From Eonycteris spelaea (Eukaryota > Chordata > Mammalia > Chiroptera > Pteropodidae), in NCBI GenBank assembly GCA_003508835.1, contig PUFA01000072.1, positions 3,074,501 to 3,138,500 on the forward strand: DNA of 64,000 nucleotides, written 5' to 3'. Below are positions 40,196-53,400 of the stretch, piece after piece. Made by a program: the position numbers and the translations under genes. Each line of letters starts with the position of its first letter. Positions within the stretch are counted from its first letter, which is position 1. A model generated the notes under the pieces. It was not told the origin of the DNA. It made no database searches and was given only the letters and a program-made list of their open reading frames with translations.

Positions 40196-41589
40196 AGTCA
40201 CTTTTTTAGTGTAAAAAGACATTCATATAAATTCATCCGAAAGACTGTTAAGCTTCAAAGGCATTTCTCAGAATAATAGATTTTAAAATCTACCACTACC
40301 AAACTTTTTTGTCCTTTATAGTCTCGGTCAAAAAATACTTAGGACAATTAAACTTTTGAAGGATTGATACTATTAATAGAAACCATACATTATTGCATCA
40401 GATTTTTGTATTTCATTTTTATGAAAAAGATAAATGGTATAAATGTATAACATGAATTGAAAAAAAAAAAAAACCCATCCAGGGATCCCGCAGGTTGGTG
40501 CAGGTTTCACCCATTTTTTGTCATTCCTGTGTCTTGTGGGCCTGTTCGATAGGATCAGTGGTGAGAACGGTGACCCCAGGCCGTGACTCACAAAGGAAAG
40601 ATAAGGATGGCAATATGAGCTAGTAGATTATAGGAAAATATTTATCGACATGATAATACACAAACTTTCAACTTTTTTTTTTCAGCAGACAATTCTGTTA
40701 ACTGGAACAGTATTCTCTGCCTGATCACTCCAGATTGTTCAGGTTTTTCTTACTGTGAAAGTTTATCCTGAGAAAGGATAGGCTTATGGTAGTGGTCCCT
40801 GCAAGCCCCATGCGTTCACTAAAAACGAAGGTGATTAAACTAAGCTCATTTTCTTCTTTGAACAGTGTGGGTGATAAGGAAAAGGAGAGATATAATATAT
40901 CTGGACTTCACTGAGCCACCTGACGAAGTCTTTCTTGAAGGAAATGTAGGAAAATACGGTTTAATATTGGTACATTTATGTGGTTAAGCGACAGTTTAAA
41001 GGGCCATCTCTGAATGCCTAGTGTCAACCTGAAGTAAGATTTCTAATTATGTGAGCCACTGGATGATGATACAGAAGTAAAGTTTCCTGCTTGCTTAGAG
41101 TTCAGAGGAGTAGTTAACATGTAAAATATGAAAATCAGTTTTCTGAAGCTTGAAACGGCTGAAATTAAGAAGATTAAATTTATTGGGGTTGAATATAAAA
41201 TGCCGTCCTTTGGTTCAGAAAATGATCTGCAGAAAGTGTGTGGCTGGGGTATGAGGGGTGTCAGAGATGGAAGGCGGGGGCGGCCAGGAAGACTGGACAG
41301 AACCCCTGGGATGATGGGGCGATGGAGGTGAAACGACTCCAGGACACGTTTACATATCAGGTCGTGGAAGGAAGAAGTCGATTCTGGTTACACATCTTAA
41401 AGAGGACACTGACAGACTCAGATGTGTTCAAAGGAGCGTTTCCGGAATATAGAAAGGTTTGGAACTATGCCGGAGGGAATATTTTAAAGAATAAAGATAT
41501 TTTGCCAAGAGAAGACTAGACTAAGGAGAATCTCCCGTCTATTTATGTTTAAATTCGAGGTCTGTAATCCAGGAAATGTTATGCCTGTT
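40196..41589. other. Intron without recognised element
   Basis: A 14-base A-run at 40460-40473. A G/A-rich patch at 41230-41330. No gene signal. Confidence 0.45.
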
Positions 41590-41825
41590 CTGTGTGGTGA
41601 TCATAATAGCTAATGGTCAGCGGGACCGTCCTTACGTGCCGTGTTTCACCTGACTTAGGCCACTTCCCATCTTCACAACGATCCTGTGAAGCAGGTACCA
41701 CTGTTTATTACCCCCACGTTCCAGCTGAGGTGCATCCAGTTAACTGGCCCAACATCCCACACAGTTAATAGGTGATAGAGTCAGAGCCTTAACCTGAGCG
41801 TGCCCTTAATTTCCACTCTCATGGG
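41590..41825 (+). mobile_element. MIR SINE, sense
   Basis: CACAACGATCCTGTGAAGCA, then TTACCCCCACGTTCCAGCTG and TAGGTGATAGAGTCAGAGCC match the MIR core and 3' region. Confidence 0.8.
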
Positions 41826-42499
41826 CTCCCGTGGTGTTCCAGGGAGCAATAGAGCCCGTGTGTAGATGGCGCTGTGAGGAGAGTTTGAGTGGCTTCAGAG
41901 TATTCTCCTCTAAAGAAGTATTCAAATGTGCAGTGTTTGAGTGTGTTCTCAACTTGAGTGTGTTCGCACATCAGGAGTGTGTCATGGAGGGATGCTGTGC
42001 ATTTGGGGGGCTGCCCTCCCACTACAGTTTCTTCCAATTCCAGTGTTCTGTGACTTTCTGTCTCTTTGCCTGATTGGGCCCTCCAGTCAGATGTAGACAT
42101 CTCTTAAATGTTAAAATCTTAAATGGTTATAGTGTTTCCCACTGGAAGGCTGTGTAGATGCTAATCACCCAGGCTTCTCAAACTGGGGTGGGTGATCCCT
42201 GGGGTTGTGAGCAGGTGTCAGGATATATGTAAAGGTGCATACATTTCCCGGAGTGCTGGATGCCCATGGTGATTTGTGGGAAAGCAAGGTAGTTTTACTC
42301 TTGCGGGAACATTCATTTTAAAACAAACATAGACTTTCCTGTTTTGTAAGATGCAAAGTTCTCATGAATGTTTAAAAAAATAGGACATTTCAAAGAAAAT
42401 TCCAGCTTGCAGAGGCAGCTTCAGGCTATGCCCCCAGATCCCCCAGGGGGTACTATTCATTTTCACTGCTGCAAGGGGTACTTTGGTAGAAAAGTTTTA

Positions 42500-42605
42500 G
42501 AAGCACTTTTCCGGTCTAATCCTCACATTTTATAATGAGGAAATTGACATCCAGAGGAAATGAATGAGTTATGCCTTCTGGGCCTCAGTTTCCTTATTCG
42601 GTTTT
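42500..42605 (+). mobile_element. Short MIR-like fragment
   Basis: AATCCTCACATTTTATAATG then AGGAAATTGACATCCAGAGG. Truncated. Confidence 0.45.
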
Positions 42606-44429
42606 AATTTTTGAGCCCTTCCTCATAGAAAGCATCCTGCCAGGAACAGTCATGAAGTGGAAAAAAAGCAAAGTGGTATTTTAAAATATTTTAGCCAAAA
42701 TGCAGGCAAAAAGTGTGCAGATGTGGAGAGAAAAACATCAAACGCCTGGGATAAACACTCACACAAATATCCTGTAGAGCCCAAGCTTTCATCAAGATTT
42801 CCTGTTTCTTTCCTGTATAACCCATTGGAACAAAAAGACAATTCTAATTGTCTTTTCACAAACCTCATTCAAGTTGGAAACAAATAACAAACCAGGCATG
42901 CTAGGATTTCCTGAACCATGGAGATTTTTTTGGCAATTCCATCACATCATTCTTTAGTCTTATATTTTATATCTTCTCTTTTCACTACAAAGCCTTTAAA
43001 GGGAAATGTAGTTCAACAGATAAACAAGGTCAAATTCTTCAGAATGAATAAATACTTATTGTTGATTATAAAAAAAACACTAAAGGACCAACCCCTTACA
43101 CGTTACCATTATTTGAAACTTAAAATAGTTTGGTAGCAGAGACAGTAGTAAAGACAAGACAGGAATTACACAAAATAAGCAAATGGGAAATTTTAAGATC
43201 ACTGGAGATATTTAAAAAGCAGATAGCATGCAATTCCTGTTTTTTTCCTCTGTAAATATTTTAGTTTTTAGTCATCTAGGTTTTTTTAGGTAAAATAGCC
43301 TAAAAACAAAGGCCTCTTTTAAATTAGACAATTTAGTCTACACTGGAAAAGGATGTAGGAGAAAGCAAGAGAAAGCAAGAGATGGAGGAAACAGAGGAAA
43401 CATATTCACTAGAACAGGTAGGTTCTCAGGGAGGTGGAGGTGTGTGGGCCAGACCCAAACACAGGGAGAGGCGTTTGCCTCGGAGGGGAGGAGCAGGCCT
43501 CTTCTGTAACTAGTGGGGAGGGGGCACAGACGCACAGAACTTTGTAAGTCTGTGGTAGTAAAGTGGGGACACTCATCACTGGATGGTTTTCTTTGTGCGA
43601 TAAGAGGCAAGATCATTTGCTGGGACTAGAGGAATTACAGGCAGGGACAGGAGAGCTGAGGGAAGTGGGGATTTTTACAGTCATTGTGGTGATGGCCTGA
43701 CTGATCCAACTAGAAGAACTTGGGAAAATTCTATTTTGGTATTGGGGTCTCAGATGAGGTTAATAACCATGAATTTGTGGGTCCCCCTAAAATCTCTTCA
43801 AAATGAGCTTTCATGCGGCTTATTGATATCTACGTCTTGTAGGCTCCTGTTATTTTCTTTCTTATTCTTCTTGCTCTCCTTATATTCTTTTTAAGTCTTT
43901 TGGCTCGACTTTCCATTTCTAGTTTGTAATAAATAATTTGGGGGCCTCTACTACATATCAGCCACTCTGCTCCTCCTCGATCAAGACAAATGCAGTTTAC
44001 GATCCAGTGATGCTGCAGGCCTCTGAGACGATTTCTTTCTGTAATGGTAACCCATGGGGTGCAGCCATGCCCGGGCCCAGTGCCAGATGCCTGGACTATT
44101 CGGCCGCCAGAATCAGAGACCCAGGCAGTGACGCTGCAGAGCCCAGGCCCATGGAACAGAACGGGCATTGATAATTAGTGAAAGATACTTTTTTTTTTTC
44201 TTTTCTTTGCTTGGAAAGTTTACTCATCTTGGTTGAAACAAATGGCACCTTTATCTAGAGTGGGAATGAAGAGAGCAAAGATGAACACGTTCTTTTCAAT
44301 AACTATAGCACGAAGAGTATGTTATGTATTGTTTTAGGGCTACTTCATTTTAAGACTGTTTCCTAGATAGTGATATGGCTAACTCATGATTCCCGTTCTC
44401 TAGGTACCTTAAAAATCTAAAATGGAAAC
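42606..44429. other. Intron without recognised element
   Basis: Includes GAGAAAGCAA repeated near 43360. The 77-codon + frame at 43938-44171 and the opposing 112-codon frame overlap a mildly GC-rich patch but show no family features. Confidence 0.4.
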
Positions 44430-45600
44430 AATGTCTTTCCAAGCATTCATTATTTAACGCACGTTTATTGAGCAATTGCTTTGTGCTAAACACTGGTCCC
44501 CGGGTGCTTAGGATGTGGCAGTGAACAGAGGAGAGTCAGTGTGTTCGTGGTAGAGGAGACGCCACCACACACAGGTGCTCTCGCTTTCCCGTTCCCGAAA
44601 TACAGTGTAAGGTAAGATGATGACAGTTACTATGAGATAAAGCAAGATAAGGTGAGTGAAACGCCATTTCCGAGAAAGCGATTTCATATGATTTTAGACA
44701 CGGTTGTCAGCGAAGGACTCTAAAGAAGTGACATTCTAATTAGAACCTGAATGAAGTGACGGAGGAAACCGCAGAAAAACCTGTGCTGAGAAAAGAGCAT
44801 TTCAGGAGGAGGGAGCGGGAGGGTGTATGGCCGAATGGAGGGGGCAGGGGAGCGGGTAGGAGCCGAGGTCAAACAGAGCAGATTACGTCAGCTTCTGTAG
44901 ACTGCTGGGGAGGTTCGGATTTTGTTCTGGGTGTGCTGGGAAGCCACTGGAGTATGTGAGCCAGATCTGGTTTACGCTTTCAAAAGACCTGTCTAGCTTC
45001 CCTTCCGCGTGAAGCTGAGGTTGTCGTGGAGGCCGGAGAGGAAGCGGGAGGCTGGCTGGGAGGCGACCGCAGTAGTCCGGCAAGAGACTATGTGGCTTGG
45101 ACCAACGTGGGGAGTGGGAGTCATGGCAGGGAGTCAGATTGGGGACATATTTTGCGGGCAGGAGTCGTTAATGGATGTGAAGTAGAGAGTGAGGGCGAGA
45201 AGGAACGCAAAGGTGACTCACAGGTTTTCCAGCTGACTGAATGGCAGTGACAGACACTGACACCAGAGTAGAAGAAAGAAAGGCGGTCCCAGTTCTGAGC
45301 CCAGGGCCTGCCAGGAGTGAGAGCCAGGGAAGAGGTGGAGGAAGCAGCAAAAGAGACTGAGAAGGGCCAGCCGGTGAGGGAGAAGGAAGAGCTGCAAGGT
45401 GCTATTTCCCATAAGCCATGTGCCCGTGCAGCAAGGGTTTCAAGGAGGAAGTACGTAACCAGGTGTTTCAGATGCTGCCAAGAGGGAAGTTAGATGGAGG
45501 CTAAGAGGTGACCATCGGGGTTGGCAAGCAGGTCTTTAGCTACCTCTACAAGACCAGTTTCAGGAGACCAGTTTCAGGAGAGGTGGTAACGCATACAGCG
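44430..45600 (-). mobile_element. Long L2 relic, antisense, 1.17 kb
   Basis: The antisense L2 tail (TTTATTGAGCAATTGCTTTG) is followed by reverse-complemented RT-coding sequence, including GGAAGCCACTGGAGTATGTG and GCAGTAGTCCGGCAAGAGAC, and on to GAGACTGAGAAGGGCCAG. It is the longest and clearest L2 copy here. Confidence 0.75.
45553..45580. repeat. Perfect 14-bp tandem duplication
   Basis: ACCAGTTTCAGGAG occurs twice back to back at the end of the L2 relic. Confidence 0.95.
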
Positions 45601-46519
45601 TGGTGTTCTGACAGACGAGGCAGACAGCGGCCGGTGAGTGCTCCTTGTGCAACGTCAAGAAGAGTTCCGAGCTGGCGAGTGAACTTTTGACAGTTCTCCA
45701 CTTCATTGGAAAACCATGGTCCTTCATGACATTTCCAGATCTCAGTTCACAGTTCACAGACCCAGAACCCATGTGTTTAGAGACCATGCCCCCTGATAAG
45801 GACTCTTGTAATGCTATGACAGGTAAATATTCCCCCAAAGTGGGCTTTTGCCATTTGATATGGTAACTGCACACAAAGAAGAAAGCAAAAATTCTACCAA
45901 AATGTTATCTTTTAGAAGTAACTATTGTTAATCTTATATGAGTGTAATTCCAGAAATTTCTATAAGAGATAGATAACAGTAAGTGAATATATGGAGAAAA
46001 ACAATTTTTTACAAACAGGATCATGCTATATTTGCCATTTTTATTAAAATATTTAATTTTATGTGAAATTAGTTGAAGTGAAAAAAACAAGGGAAACTGA
46101 AAGAATTTCTGAAGTTTAGAAAAATGTTTCTTTGCCATGTGAGAGATGATTCCATGGAACAGTAAGAAATAAAGATTAAAAATACATTGACATTAGAGTC
46201 ATTTTTAAATTTTATGGTTCAATTCTGAGAATATTAGTTTACTCCTTACTATAAAAAATAAAATTTCCACCCACCCCACCACTCTATTTTGTCAATTATA
46301 GTATTATTTATACATCTGTTTGTTTGTAACATACTTTGTTTTATAATCATAATTATCACAATTATATAGAGTTAGTTTTTATTTGACTCAGTTATATGCT
46401 CACCACCACTAGGACTTGTAGCACAGCCTTTTCATATCCAAGTCCTTTGTTTTGATTCATCTTTTCACTACTGATATCATGGCTAGTCTTTTAAAAGAAG
46501 AGCATATAGTTGTATTCAT
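45601..46519. other. Intron without recognised element
   Basis: AT-rich after 45840. No supported feature. Confidence 0.45.
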
Positions 46520-46750
46520 TGTGTTTCTGCATGCTTGAGAATCACCATATGTCCCCTTATTTTTGAGGGATAGCTTGGCTGGGCAAAAATTCTGTGGTCA
46601 TTGTTTGTTTTCCTAAAACTTTCTACGCATTGTTGCACTGCTCTTGGCAACTCGTGTGTTGCTCTTAATACAGCTTCTTTAGTCATCTCTTGGTTACCTG
46701 AGTTTCATCCTCGAGATTATGTTGTGTATTGAGAAGTTATGGTTTCTGTA
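46520..46750 (-). mobile_element. Old L1 fragment, antisense
   Basis: GAGGGATAGCTTGGCTGGGC then TCTGTGGTCATTGTTTG and CATTGTTGCACTGC resemble the antisense L1 internal region also present near 9.8 kb. Confidence 0.45.
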
Positions 46751-46849
46751 GTTAAAACCTTATTCCATCCCCTTTGTCTTTTTCTTTATAAGGTTACCAC
46801 CTTGACTTATAAGGTAAAAGGTGTTCAGGCCATATATGCTAGCACTAAT

Positions 46850-48420
46850 TTCACTGTAGAACAGTTACCAGGACTTAAATGATATGTCCTAAGACCCCCA
46901 GAGACCTGGATATCTGGCAGTTCCTCCTTGGTCTTTCTTGGGGCCGGAACGTGCTCCTGCCCTTGGGCACTTCGTGAAGCATCAGTTGGAATGAAAATGT
47001 CATCATCGACAGACTGTGAAATGGTTAGTCTGTGATGGAGGGCTTGCTTTCAAGATTTCAGAACTTCAAAATTTTACTCTTGAGCTTCACATTCAGGGCA
47101 TGTTGATGGGTAGCATAGTGGGTTGGAGCAGGATCCTTATCATCTCCTATTTTGACCTACAAAAATGACAGTTTCATGTGATTGCCTAGTAGTTTCTAGG
47201 CAATAAAGCCATTTTCTCACCCAAACTCCAACCACCAAGCCATCAAGTTCAGTATTTCAAGAGACTTCCAGGTGCTACCAGATGCTTGCAAATGAGGGCT
47301 AATTACTGTCTTGTTCTGGAAGACGTGTTAAAGCCAGTCTGCTTTAACACCTGTAGAGTGGGCACTACAAGTATAGTTACCTGGCCCATAATTCACTGCT
47401 TTTGGACTAGGGAACTTGAAGCTTTCTCTCCGATATTGCAAGATTCCCTTTGGCCAGCTTTAATTAAGCAGATTCCTTGGTGATGGTGTATCCTGTTTCC
47501 CCTGTAGTATATATTATAGGTTCCGGACCACCTTGACTTAGAAACCACATTGACCACTGAACATTCATCCTCGTAAATGATGTCTGCTTTTACATCCTCC
47601 ACATTTTCCATGATTTACCATTTTCTGGTCACCACTTACTTCATTAGAAATTATTGTTGGTCAACCAAAAGTGTCTAGTAGTCCGTAGTAAGGAGGATAT
47701 GCTACTGTATGCTTACCTCGGAGATGTGCCCACAAGTAAAGGACCAAGCTGGTAAATTCAAAGAATTCTTTAACATTTACTTACGTGAAAGGGGCTAGGA
47801 ACCAGTAAAACCTTGAATTTAAACACAGATCCACCTTGATGACGGCCTTTGTAGTTATAAATATAATCATCAAGATACTTCCAGAACACAGTAGGTTTTT
47901 CTCCCAGACTCCGCCATTTATCAGGAAAAGACGCAGCTGCCAGAAGATACTGACTGTGAAGAAACCTAGGTATTGGCCAAAAAGGGCTAATAATATCTAG
48001 ACGTTGGCCAGGTAGTGCTGGTTCAAGTAGCCAGACCTGCACTGTTTCACCTGAAAAGGCTCCAGCAACCTTAAGATTTGTTCGTTAATTAGCATCACTG
48101 TGCAACGGGTCCTGAGAAAATAACAAATTAATAACAACATCTATGTTTAGGCTTGGCATTCCATTATCTATTTGATTTGTTCCTGATTTTCTTAAATGAA
48201 TCAACTGGAATTTGAATATGGGCAGGCTCCGTGGTCATTCTGTCAAGACTCTTTAAACCGCTCAGAGGACATAACTGTGATTGTGTTTTGGCCCTAGAGC
48301 CTACAGCGAGGCGACGCCATTACTAACGACCTCAGGGCAATTCTGTTCATGCGTCTTGGGCAAAAATCTGTAATTCTTCTCCATTAATTTTAGGTCAGTT
48401 GGTTACTTCTCCCTAGAGTT
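46850..48420 (-). pseudogene. Unidentified retrocopy-like block with broken reading frames
   Basis: Reading the - strand, one frame runs from about 48234 to 47770 (roughly 154 codons), interrupted only by TAA at 48087-48085. It includes the protein-like stretches WLLEPALPGQRLDIISPFWP and KPTVFWKYLDDYIYNYKGR. A frame shift then leads to a second protein-like stretch from 47774 (VKEFFEFTSLVLYLWAHLRG, later YPPYYGLLDTFG) with in-frame TGA codons. Further short open segments continue to about 46.9 kb. A strong donor-like GTAAGT (47784-47779) and an acceptor-like TTCTCAG (ending 48112) flank the best segment, so a real or former exon (47785-48111) is an alternative. The frame reads straight through the acceptor, which favours an intronless copy. 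I do not recognise the parent protein, and the compositional bias could in part be chance. Confidence 0.4.
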
Positions 48421-50291
48421 ATAAAATATTTTGCCTTCTATCAGTTTTCAGTCACACTCATTCTCCCTGTATTTTCTGAGGCTTTTGAGAACTTGGTAGA
48501 ACTTTCCGCCTCTTCTTATTTACTTTCACTGTGTTACATACTTAAGTGATTTTAAGTAAAATGTATAATTTTGTTATAATGATGCTTGATATCATAACAC
48601 TGAGTAGGAAATAATGAAGTGTCCAAGAACTAAGTATGTTATAACTCAATTACTCATATACTTGGCTGCCTGAAAAAAGTACAGGACTATTAATAAAGTT
48701 GTAAATGCTCTCTTTTTGGGGGATTAACATTGTAGGTGCATGAACCATGGAATAATGAAACATGTGCATTTATTTTAAACAAAGGAAAATTTCTTCACTA
48801 CTTGGTATAGTGTGTAAGGAAAATATTTTTATATTATTTTTCCTATATTTTGCAAACATTGGAATAATATGGAAAAATGATGCCTATATTTTAAATAAAC
48901 ATAAATACACTAGAATGCATCTTTATTCTCAGAAGCAAAATAAACTTTCTCATATTATCTTACACATTATTGTGTTCTGATAAGTGTATATATTCAAAAA
49001 TTAGTATACTTTCTTCAAAATAGTAAAATAGTATAATAAATTTATAAGTGGTCAGAAATTTACTGTTGATTTCCCAATTCTCTAAAAAAATCACAATAAG
49101 AAAAATTTTGAAACCTGTGTTTCGAAGCAAATTTAATATGTGTTTTGATCCTTAATTTGCAAGTAGAGGATGACAGTTTTAAATCTCAAAGGAAAATGAC
49201 TTCTGAAATTTAGTGTGGCACGCACGCCTGGAGAAATGAATGCTATCGCTTTAAGATAAGGTAGTCTGGTGATTCATTGCACGGAACAAGATCGATTTGG
49301 AGCAGGCTCCTACTGTTAGCTTTTTTGATGATGGATTCTCACGCCGAAAATAACACAACATATTCTAGATAACAGCAGTTTTTTCCCCTGAAATCCACCA
49401 AAACTGAAGAAAAATCCAAGTGACTGTTCTTAGCAGCTGTGTGGCCTGGAGTTCACTGGGGAAGCTGGCTTCCTGCAGTCCCCTATTCATCACCTGCTTC
49501 AAAGACAGCCTGGCTGGCTATAGTTTGCAGGCCAGGTAGGGTGCCATTGTGCACAGTCTGGGGATTAGTATCAAAGCTGCGGCAACCAGGCCCTTGGTCT
49601 CCGGCTGCCATTCAGTCTTGCAGGGAGAGACTAAGACTGGCCAAGGTCACAGTCTCCAGTGTGGAGTGGACTGGGAAAGGACCCTGAGAATAGCATGCCT
49701 TTTATGAAATCATGGCGCAAGCTTGCCGCACAGCAGGTGCCCTTCTGGAATACATAGCATCTGTTTGTGTTGGTATACCGTAGCTGACAACGAGATAATA
49801 GAGCTTTGAAATTTATCATTTTATTTTTAAAAAGACAACTGTATATACAATAATCCAGATGCGTATGTAGCTTCGATCTTTTATTTGAAAATCATAAAGA
49901 AAACTGACCGATTTAATTATTGCTTTTGCATAGCTATATTCAAGCAAAAAGCAAAGCATACTGACTATTAACCATTTATAACCGTTGCTGATCAGTAATA
50001 CCCAAATTTGGGGGGAGGAAGTACCTAGCATTTAGCATAATTTTTTCCCAACGTTCAGGCATTTGTGTCAACAGATTGCAAAAGGGTTTCCTGAATATGC
50101 TCAACTGTCTTGAATATTAGGAGATTTGGATCTCTCTCCCCCCAAAATGAGAGTATTCAAGGGTGAGGTAATAATGACGCAAAAATAAAAATTTCAACTT
50201 AGACAAATTAGAGAAAAATTAAGCTGTCCATGAGTTGTCATGACGACAAGGATGTTCTGTTGATGAACTGTCCTCCTCATTGTCCAATCAG
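48421..50291. other. Intron without recognised element
   Basis: AT-rich, apart from a GC-richer unique patch at 49430-49690 (82-codon + frame, no family features). Confidence 0.45.
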
Positions 50292-50474
50292 ATAGTAGAG
50301 CTGAAGCTGGAGCATGAACAGGAGAAGACGCACCTATTACAGCAGCATAACGCAGAGAAGGATAGCCTAGCCCGAGACCATGAACGGGAAATTGAAAACC
50401 TGGAAAAACAGCTTCGCGCTGCCAATATGGAGCACGAAAATCAAATTCAAGAGTTCAAGAAACGAGATTCACAG
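50292..50474 (+). CDS. CEP112: CEP112 internal coding exon (61 codons)
   Basis: The acceptor is CCAATCAG at 50284-50291 and the donor is CAG|gtaatt at 50475. The exon is 183 nt, phase 0 at both ends, with an intact frame. The peptide starts IVELKLEHEQEKTHLLQQHN and ends near FKKRDSQ. It contains regular heptads (L, I and V spaced 3-4 apart) and is rich in E, K, Q and H, typical of the long C-terminal coiled coil of CEP112. It follows directly from the QRYEQQ end of the exon at 37.9 kb, matching the family order. The acceptor has a poor pyrimidine tract (purines are frequent just upstream), so recognition may depend on exonic enhancers. Nothing in this exon suggests decay, which supports a functional locus despite the frameshift at 22.5 kb. 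Confidence 0.93.
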
Positions 50475-53400
50475 GTAATTATCAATAATATTTGATAAAA
50501 CGGGTATCTTTTTAAAAAGTCATCAGTGTTTAATGTCTTATTCTTGTTGATGCACGCTGTTTGATCATTTGCAAAACTGACATATAAATGTGATTTTTGT
50601 TGTTGTTGTTTTCTTTCCTCATCCACCCCCACCCCCCGTTTTAGGGATGAATAAGGCTTTAACTACAGAAACCACAGGTAGCCAGATTAAAAATCTCATG
50701 GCGCGCTATAACTTGGCCCCTTTTTTATAATCTTGTCTCAGTTCCTTTCATGATGGATTTTTTTAAGGTATCTGCCCCTTACCCCTCCCCTAAGCCTTAG
50801 CAAATCCCTAGGAAATATATCAGCCTCACTCCTTGCTTTTTGTTTTAATCTCTGTAGGTAATCAAGCAGCTGTTTTAATATTTGTTTTTCCTAACTAGGG
50901 TTGCTTTTTTTCACCAGACTGTGTTTGATTAGATCACTCAGATGGTAATTGATAAAAATGACTCCAGCGAAGGGCTATTTCCCATCAGGTCTGTTGCTTT
51001 TTCCGACATGCACACACACATGCCTCCTAGACTCCATCTCTGTAGTCCCTGTTGGAAGCCATTTGGCAGAATAACCCCCAGCTGTGGTAGCATTTGACTC
51101 TTCAAACTTATGGATGAAATGTGCACTGTCAGCATGGAAAATTATCTTTATAAATTTCAGATGAAAAAAAAATCTTATTGAGCATGTATCTTTGTAGTAC
51201 AATACATTCTTTAGGGTATATATAATCAAAGGCCTTTAGTGTATCCTCTTGAGATTGCTGTGAAATTTTATTAAAGAAAAATTGACGAGCAATTGATAAC
51301 AATAAAAAGATAATTTTCTTTTCTAATAAAACCATATCATATACCAAGTCTAAATACCTCTTTTCCCATTGAAATCTAACCATATTCTCCACACTATATA
51401 TAAGCTTCTTCTTAGTTATCCTTCCTCCCAGGATAATATAATTTGGAAACAACGAACTAAACCTTCTATTTGTTATAATATGTGTTTAAACAATTTTATA
51501 AATATTTATACATAAAACACTGCTGATTAAATAAATGTTAATTTTTTGAGTGGAGAGTGGGAGGCGGTAAAGCAAAGGAGTTATTGGTTATATTTCATTT
51601 GACCTTGAGTCTTTTACCTTTGGATAATGACTGGGCAATATAAATATACTCAGCACAGGTTAGTAATGTATGTTTCTAGGAAAATAATTTGTAACCTGTT
51701 TTCTGGGGGGGGGTTGCTGACTAAGAAGGTAGTCATTGTAGGAGCCATAGTACTAGAAATAGTCAGGTGGTTCCTGTTAAACCAATGTGTATAACATTTT
51801 TGCCACCAGCCTCATTAGAGCCTTTATAAAATATATGCTCATCTTTTGGTTGTTAGCCATACAATTTTTAAAGAATATTTTCAAACCTCCATTCTCTTTT
51901 AAAGATAATGCTACGCCTTACCATTGTCTTCTACGATAAGGGTTCTGAGTCAGTGTAGGGTCTGTTTGCTTAGTAGAATTGAATAATTGATACAATGAAA
52001 TGCATTAATTTATATAACTTACTACTGCTTTTGTGCTGTGGCGAGCTGACACCTTAGAGGCCAAATTTAGAGGGAATCTTTGTGACTTTTGCATGTGTCG
52101 TATCTGCCATATATAGGGTGCGGTTCATCCAATGATAACAAAAGGGAAAATCAGAATCATTACATATAATTAAGCCACAGGGAGAGTATAATAAGGTTAT
52201 TAATTAAATTTCTTCTCATCGAAATATTAAGTATGAAGACCATGTGACTTCTTCAGATGCTGTAATGTGGAGTTGTATTTCTCATATTTTGTGTCTGTCT
52301 TGGAACAATTGGAATTGGTGCCATGGGAATGCTAGTAAGCAATGGAAAGAGGCTGAATGCGTTTTTGATTAAAGTGAAAGTGATTTTCTGTATAAGGAAT
52401 ATTTAGTTAATTTTAGAGAAGATATTTTTAAAAAACTTTTATCAATAAGTAATATTTTAAAAAATCTCATCATGTATCCTGAAATGCTAATAATTTGTAT
52501 TTATTTTTGGTTATTCATTGAGGTAATTCTTTCCTTCAGGTAAGTCCTAGATTTTCCAAATATATCTTGTAATGATTGTGCTCTAAGTAATCTAATGTAT
52601 AATGCTTTTCAAGTCCTGAATTTCATTCACAGGTTTCAGAAAAACAAAGTGGGCATATACTTTTAAAATAAAAGATTTTTTTTTTCAAATCATCGTTTTG
52701 GGTTTAATGCAAAGCAAACACAAGTATCTTAAATATTGGATCGTATAGTTTTTTTTATTTTGGTTCCAGAGAGATTTGGTTATCAGTTTATGTCTGGCTG
52801 CTCCCGTTTAGCAAAGCAGTGGAGGCCATTTTGTGAAAAGGACTAGTTGTAATAGTTAACCAAAAAGACCAGTGATATCTGTTTTGGCTACTGTGGCTTT
52901 GTTTGCTGCACTTCTTCCATCAGATTCTTGAATGCAGACAACATACTATAAATCTACTTTTGGCCTTTCAAATGTATAACATATTATATATTTATAAGAA
53001 AATTATTATTATAAAGTATAGTTACCTACCATAAGGTGAATCATATATCAACTAGGAAGTCTTTTTTGGTGAATATGCTGTATAATTATTACAGATTAGT
53101 TGTTATTCAAGTAATTTCTGTTTTATAGAGAAATAAGAGAGAGTAATACAGCTAAGGACAATTAACCATTTCTCTCATTTTATTTGGTGCATTTAGCTAA
53201 TTATTCTATGCTAATATTATATTTTTGTCATAATACCTTAATTTTCTATGGTAGGCTATTTTTCATTGTGATTTGATGAAATGCACATTAAATTTACCAC
53301 CCTCATACAAAGTTGTTTAGTCTGGTATCTACTTAAGGTCATTATCATTTAAGCAAAAGCATCCAGATCAGTAGATATCAAGACATAGAGAAATTTACAA

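Noticed and set aside
45508..45874. Overlapping + and - frames of 60-104 codons
   Set aside because: End of the L2 relic and adjacent intron; no conserved motif.
47785..48111. Functional antisense exon bounded by TTCTCAG and GTAAGT
   Set aside because: The frame contains TAA at 48087-48085 and continues open across the would-be acceptor, so an intronless broken copy is the simpler reading. Kept as a finding, not as a gene.
50280..50495. 71-codon open frame starting with ATG at 50280 as a free-standing small protein
   Set aside because: It is the CEP112 exon 50292-50474 read through both splice sites. The ATG lies in the intron.
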